64,000 nt of DNA from Lamellibrachia columna. Its lineage: Eukaryota; Annelida; Polychaeta; Sabellida; Siboglinidae. Below are positions 60,501-64,000 of the stretch, piece by piece. Location: positions 15,075,584 to 15,139,583 of the forward strand of contig OY759271.1 in the NCBI GenBank assembly GCA_963662155.1, given 5' to 3'. Position 1 is the first letter of the stretch. Each line of letters opens with the position of its first letter. Under the pieces are notes generated by a model. It ran no database searches and was not told the origin of the DNA. It was given only the letters and a program-made list of their open reading frames with translations. Position numbers and translations under genes: made by a program.

Positions 60501-62744
60501 AGTACAGTGACGCAAATCTCACTCACAACAGAATGAAAATCATCAACAATTTATAACCCAGGGTCATGTCACTACAATATCTGACATTACCTTCGATGTT
60601 AATTGACATGTCAAGTACAACCTCAAACTACCATGTAGACCTTCCACAACAGGTAAGAATCACGCGTCTCTCACCAGTCACAGATAGTCACAGTCTATTC
60701 CATAGCATACTTCTCCAGCCAGAAATACCCATGAACAATTTACTTCCTTATGAATGATTAGTATGGCATAGATACTGACAATATCACACAGTCAGTGCAA
60801 TAATGTGACCGTCATTCAACGAAACCACTGCCATGTAAGCCGCCAACAGACCTTTGTCTACAGCCAGCCTGCTGGAACAGTGCAAGACCAAGATTATTGC
60901 ACTGTCTGTTCTTCCTGTTTTATGTCACCATTAAAGGGGCCTGTCTAGCCCTCAGGGGCTGCTTAAAAGGTGATCCAGTCCAACCCTTTAAAGGTACAAA
61001 GGCTGATCGTTTTTATTATAAAATCATATTATATAATATAAATTATATAAATTCTAACATCTTGTCCGTCCAAATGTGGTTTATTGAACCACACATTTTT
61101 TATAATTTGACCGTTGTTTATGAATATCGACCATCTTGTTCAGCACATTTGTAAACAGTTGTCGACAATGTCCAATACTTGTAGACAAAACTTATCCCTT
61201 AATGATCCGAAAATGTTACTGATAATTAAAGAATGTTTTCATAAAAAATGGTTGATTGATGGTATATATTAATGCAGTGTGTAGAAATGAGTTTTAAGAG
61301 AATATTTTTAACATCGTTAATTTGTATCTAATTGTACAGATATGAGAATACAGCCAAATTGCCAGACAGAGTTGCATTTAACAAATTATATTTATATCTT
61401 TTCCAAACGTATTCCAGATATATGTGCCAGCAAGAGGTCTGAGCCATTTCATGTGTAGAATCGCTACAGAAGGCTACACAAAGATATAAAACTGCAGAGA
61501 GGCATTAATCACTTTCTCCTGGGTCACTTTTGTAAGGCACTCTGACGTGTGAAGAGATGTAGACCTTATGAAAATGTTGAAATACAAAAGGAGAGCAGAC
61601 CATCACTCAATACTTATGGTCACTTGAATGTGACAGAAGTGAGACATTTTAAATACTTGGGGCCACTGTGAATAGCGCATCAGACATCAAAGTAAGAATA
61701 GACATAGCATGAAGGTTGAATGATGTTGTAAAATCACTGTGGAATGATTAAAGTGTAACAAAAGACTAAAGCATACCAAAGACTAAAGCATAACAAAAGA
61801 CTAAAGTATAAAAAAGACTAACAAAAGACTAAAGTGTAACAACAGACTAAAGGGTAACAAAAGACTAAAGTATAACAAAAGAATAAAGTGTAACAAAAGA
61901 ATAAAGTGTAACAAAAGATTAACACAAGACTAAAGTGTAACAAAAGACTAACAAGACTAAAGTGTAACAAAAGACGGTAAAGGGTAACAAAAGACTAAAG
62001 TGTAACAAAAGAATAAAGGGTAACAAAAGACTAAAGGGTTACAAAATACAAAAGTGTAACAAAAGACTAAAGTGTAACAAGACTAAAGGGTTACAAAAGA
62101 CTAAAGTATAACACAAGACTAAAGTGTAACAAAGGACTAAAGTACCATTAACAGAAACACTTAATAGGCTAGAAAGATGGCTGACTGATAGAAGAAGGTT
62201 TCAAACTTAAAAAAGTTCTGGTGAAAGTGCCAAAGGAAATAAGCAACATTTGCGAATGACTATAGAATCTAGACAATGCAAAGTGACATGTTCTAAAAAA
62301 TGACACAGGAAAAAGGACTTAGGAATAACAACTGGTGTTGATATAAACGTATCACATCAGTTTATACGTCAAATTATATTTTAAAAGTCTGGTTCATTGA
62401 AACAAGTTTTCGCTGTAAGGTAAGGTTGTTAGAATAGACCCAGTTTATGACATAAGGTTACAACAAAAACAAACAGATTTTGTTCCTTTAAAAGAAGCTA
62501 GTGTCGACACAGATAATACTGTATCAAACAACTAGGTTAAAAATTAATCCAGCCTAAGAACCCAGCACCATGTAAGCAGAGCCTGTCACTGAAGAAGACT
62601 GAAAGGCAAGGCAATGACGGAAGATGCACTGGGGATTATGATGAATTATTTAAGGACAGCGAACTACAATGATAACTGCCTGCCTCGTCACTCACCAAAG
62701 GGACTGATGGAATGACTTCGGTCTCTCTCCGTCAAGATGTTCCG
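48507..62744 (-). CDS. ITPRID2/KRAP (SSFA2)-like IP3-receptor-interacting protein; 12 exons seen, 5' end missing
   Basis: Exons in transcript order: 62744-62696, 60239-60186, 59686-59460, 58761-57671, 56933-56867, 56426-56311, 55927-55241, 54802-54453, 52606-52450, 50353-50162, 49527-49453, 48614-48507 (TGA 48507-48509). All introns are GT-AG and every phase joins, giving about 1,057 codons. Landmarks: PKSFHQSL, then DPEEMLRNLGF and RVPVRFLQTPSRARGI (the KRAP IP3R-binding segment, about residues 45-80), TNSFDMEE|IQSADED across the exon 4/5 junction, GSGHSDSSGF in exon 6, a coiled coil from exon 8 into exon 9 (DELCELQQLRSDIFQEV), and a C-terminal amphipathic segment (LLADIRSTIHSEMEPLR). Vertebrate KRAP has the same motifs in the same order. 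KRAP tethers IP3 receptors to actin below the plasma membrane. The donor after exon 10 (GTACTA) is the least certain. Confidence 0.85.
50940..52466 (-). repeat. 97-bp tandem array, 16 copies, carrying a splice donor in each unit
   Basis: Unit starts recur every 97 bases (50948, 51045, 51142 and so on to 52403). Each unit has an inverted repeat with a 20-bp stem and 9-base loop (GATGTCAATGTAATGTCACT and its near complement). On the - strand each also has the sequence TATTGTACTGCCT followed by GTAAGT or GTGAGT. The last unit overlaps the end of exon 9 (52450-52465), whose own donor is GTGAGT. Two sub-families of units alternate in the right half. Confidence 0.9.
53890..54062 (+). repeat. Degenerate minisatellite in an intron
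   Basis: About eight copies of CTGGGTGTTCATGGGGTCT or the shorter CTGGGTGTTCATGGGTCA. A smaller repeat (CACTTGACACACATGGCCG, three copies) lies at 53650-53695. Confidence 0.8.
54536..54754 (-). repeat. Coding minisatellite: six 12-residue coiled-coil repeats in exon 8
   Basis: The exon encodes six tandem units of the form QQHLVEEVKQVQ (one is 11 residues), from about 36 bp each. This sits in the coiled coil and so lengthens it by whole units. Confidence 0.85.
56926..57005 (-). repeat. 26-bp repeat, three copies, each with a splice acceptor
   Basis: On the - strand TAATGACTTGTTGCAG followed by ATTCAGAGTG occurs three times in a row. The last copy is the acceptor and start of exon 5 (56933). 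Confidence 0.9.
59708..59915 (-). repeat. 39-bp minisatellite next to a splice acceptor
   Basis: Five copies and a part of a 39-bp unit (GGTCCTCTGGAGGGTCTGTC then TTACAGTGGGAAAGAACTT on the + strand), starting 22 bases upstream of exon 3 in transcript direction. Each unit carries CTGTAAGAC on the - strand, a weak donor-like motif. Confidence 0.85.
61749..62150 (+). repeat. About 18-bp minisatellite in the first visible intron
   Basis: About 24 degenerate copies of AAAGACTAAAGTGTAACA, with variable spacing. Confidence 0.9.
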
Positions 62745-63207
62745 CTGAAAGAACGCAAGACTCGCCCATTGCAATAGTGACACTAACAACGAAGCAACAG
62801 TCAGTGAAGTCCTCTGCCTGTTTTGTCAGTAAACCGAAGCAACTAATAGGACATAAACATGTAAGCCATGCCACGTAAACTTCTTTTGATGTTTGGTCAT
62901 TGGTGTAATTCTACAAAACAGTGACAACAAATTTACATGGGTAAGTATGACTCCCACGCACAGGTGAGCACAGCCCTAATGTGACCTTGCTAATTCAGTG
63001 TTTTACGGAGTTGTTCCAAAAAAACAATAATGACTAAGCATCTTTTTACATTTAACATTGAATTCGAAATCAGTGAATCTTAAAATGTCACAGAAACAGG
63101 TGCAGTAGGGCATCATAACTTATGAGTTTCAATGGATTTTCTCAGATGTCAGAAGTGCAGTGGACTTGTGTGGTTATTGACATAATAAACATTGTACATG
63201 CGAATGA

Positions 63208-63385
63208 TACACCATATGGCTGTCAATGACTCATAAGGTACACCATATAGCTGTCAATGACTCACAATGTACACCATATGGCTGTCAATGACTCACAAGG
63301 TACACCATATGGCTGTCAATGACTCATAAGGTACACAATATGGCTGTCAATGACTCATATAAGGTACACCATATGGCTGTCATTT
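63208..63385 (+). repeat. 31-bp minisatellite
   Basis: Nearly six copies of ACACCATATGGCTGTCAATG plus ACTCATAAGGT. It lies upstream of the first exon seen of the ITPRID-like gene, probably in an intron. Confidence 0.9.
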
Positions 63386-63614
63386 ACATTGTAACTGTGC
63401 CTTGTTTACTTAAAAGTCAAGTGCATAACATTGACAAGTCTGAAAATGTACATCTATCTGATCTTATCACTGGAAATAAAACACCACACATAATATTAAA
63501 AACAACACAATGACTGTTTTTACATTTTCCTTTTTGAGTCATTCATAATACAGTAGCTACAATTATTATCCGTAGAAGATAAGTCTTGAAATGCAGAACA
63601 TTCTGTGGTTAATC

Positions 63615-64000
63615 CACTGGGTTCTGTGCTCACAGCTATCAACACTGGGCTCTGTACGCACAGCTATCAACACTGGGCTCTGTGCTCACAGCTATCAACA
63701 CTGGGCTTTGTGCTCACAGCTGTCAACACTGGGCTCTGTACTCACAGCTATCAATACTGGGCTCTGTACTCACAGCTATCAACACTGGGCTCTGTGCTCA
63801 CAGCTGTCAACACTGGGCTCTGTACTCACAGCTGTCAACACTGGGCTCTGTGCTCACAGCTATCAACACTGGGCTCTGTGCTCACAGCTATCAACACTGT
63901 GCTCTGTGCTCACAGCTGTCAACACTGGGCTCTGTACTCACAGCTATCAACACTGGGCTCTGTGCTCACAGCTATCAACACTGGGCTCTATGCTCACAGC
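63615..64000 (+). repeat. 28-bp minisatellite running off the window end
   Basis: About 14 copies of ACTGGGCTCTGTGCTCACAG plus CTATCAAC. The array is still going at base 64000. Confidence 0.95.

Overview
This is a window of invertebrate animal nuclear DNA. It has two multi-exon genes with GT-AG introns, several families of non-LTR retrotransposons, a Ty3/gypsy relic, part of a Maverick/Polinton element, a tRNA-headed SINE and many minisatellites. The ITPRID2/KRAP-like gene points to a bilaterian. The TE set would suit a marine invertebrate such as a mollusc, but the species cannot be read from the sequence.

Region by region. (1) 1-4230 is the right part of a Maverick/Polinton (adintovirus-like) element on the + strand: a poly-serine membrane protein, a frameshifted minor capsid gene, an adenovirus-like core protein, a broken double-jelly-roll major capsid gene and an adenain-type protease. 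The replication genes, if present, lie to the left of the window. (2) 4310-15724 is a truncated Ty3/gypsy element. Its integrase reading frame is split by an 8,294-bp element (5534-13827) flanked by the 6-bp duplication CGCATC. That element is a giant imperfect palindrome: two arms of about 3.3-3.4 kb carry the same minisatellites and regulatory-like motifs in mirrored order around a 31-bp tandem array. The gypsy 3' LTR carries its own nested inverted-repeat element. (3) 15.9-23.3 kb is decayed LINE sequence, mostly on the - strand. (4) 23477-32492 is a nine-exon + strand gene for a 414-residue pantothenate-kinase-fold protein whose catalytic positions look substituted. (5) 32.65-37.4 kb is a + strand CR1-like LINE of the same family as the - strand copy at 15.9-18.3 kb, with an internal partial duplication and a SINE inside its RT. 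(6) 39.26-43.76 kb is a longer, better preserved - strand LINE with two ORFs. (7) 48507-62744 and beyond is a - strand gene of at least 12 coding exons, homologous to ITPRID2 (KRAP/SSFA2), an IP3-receptor-binding protein. Its 5' end is outside the window.

The two host genes converge, with about 16 kb of LINE-rich and plain sequence between them. The introns of the ITPRID-like gene are full of tandem arrays, and two of these overlap splice sites: a 16-copy 97-bp array repeats a splice donor, and a 3-copy 26-bp array repeats a splice acceptor. Exon models were built by hand from splice consensus, phase continuity and remembered family similarity. No database search or alignment was run.
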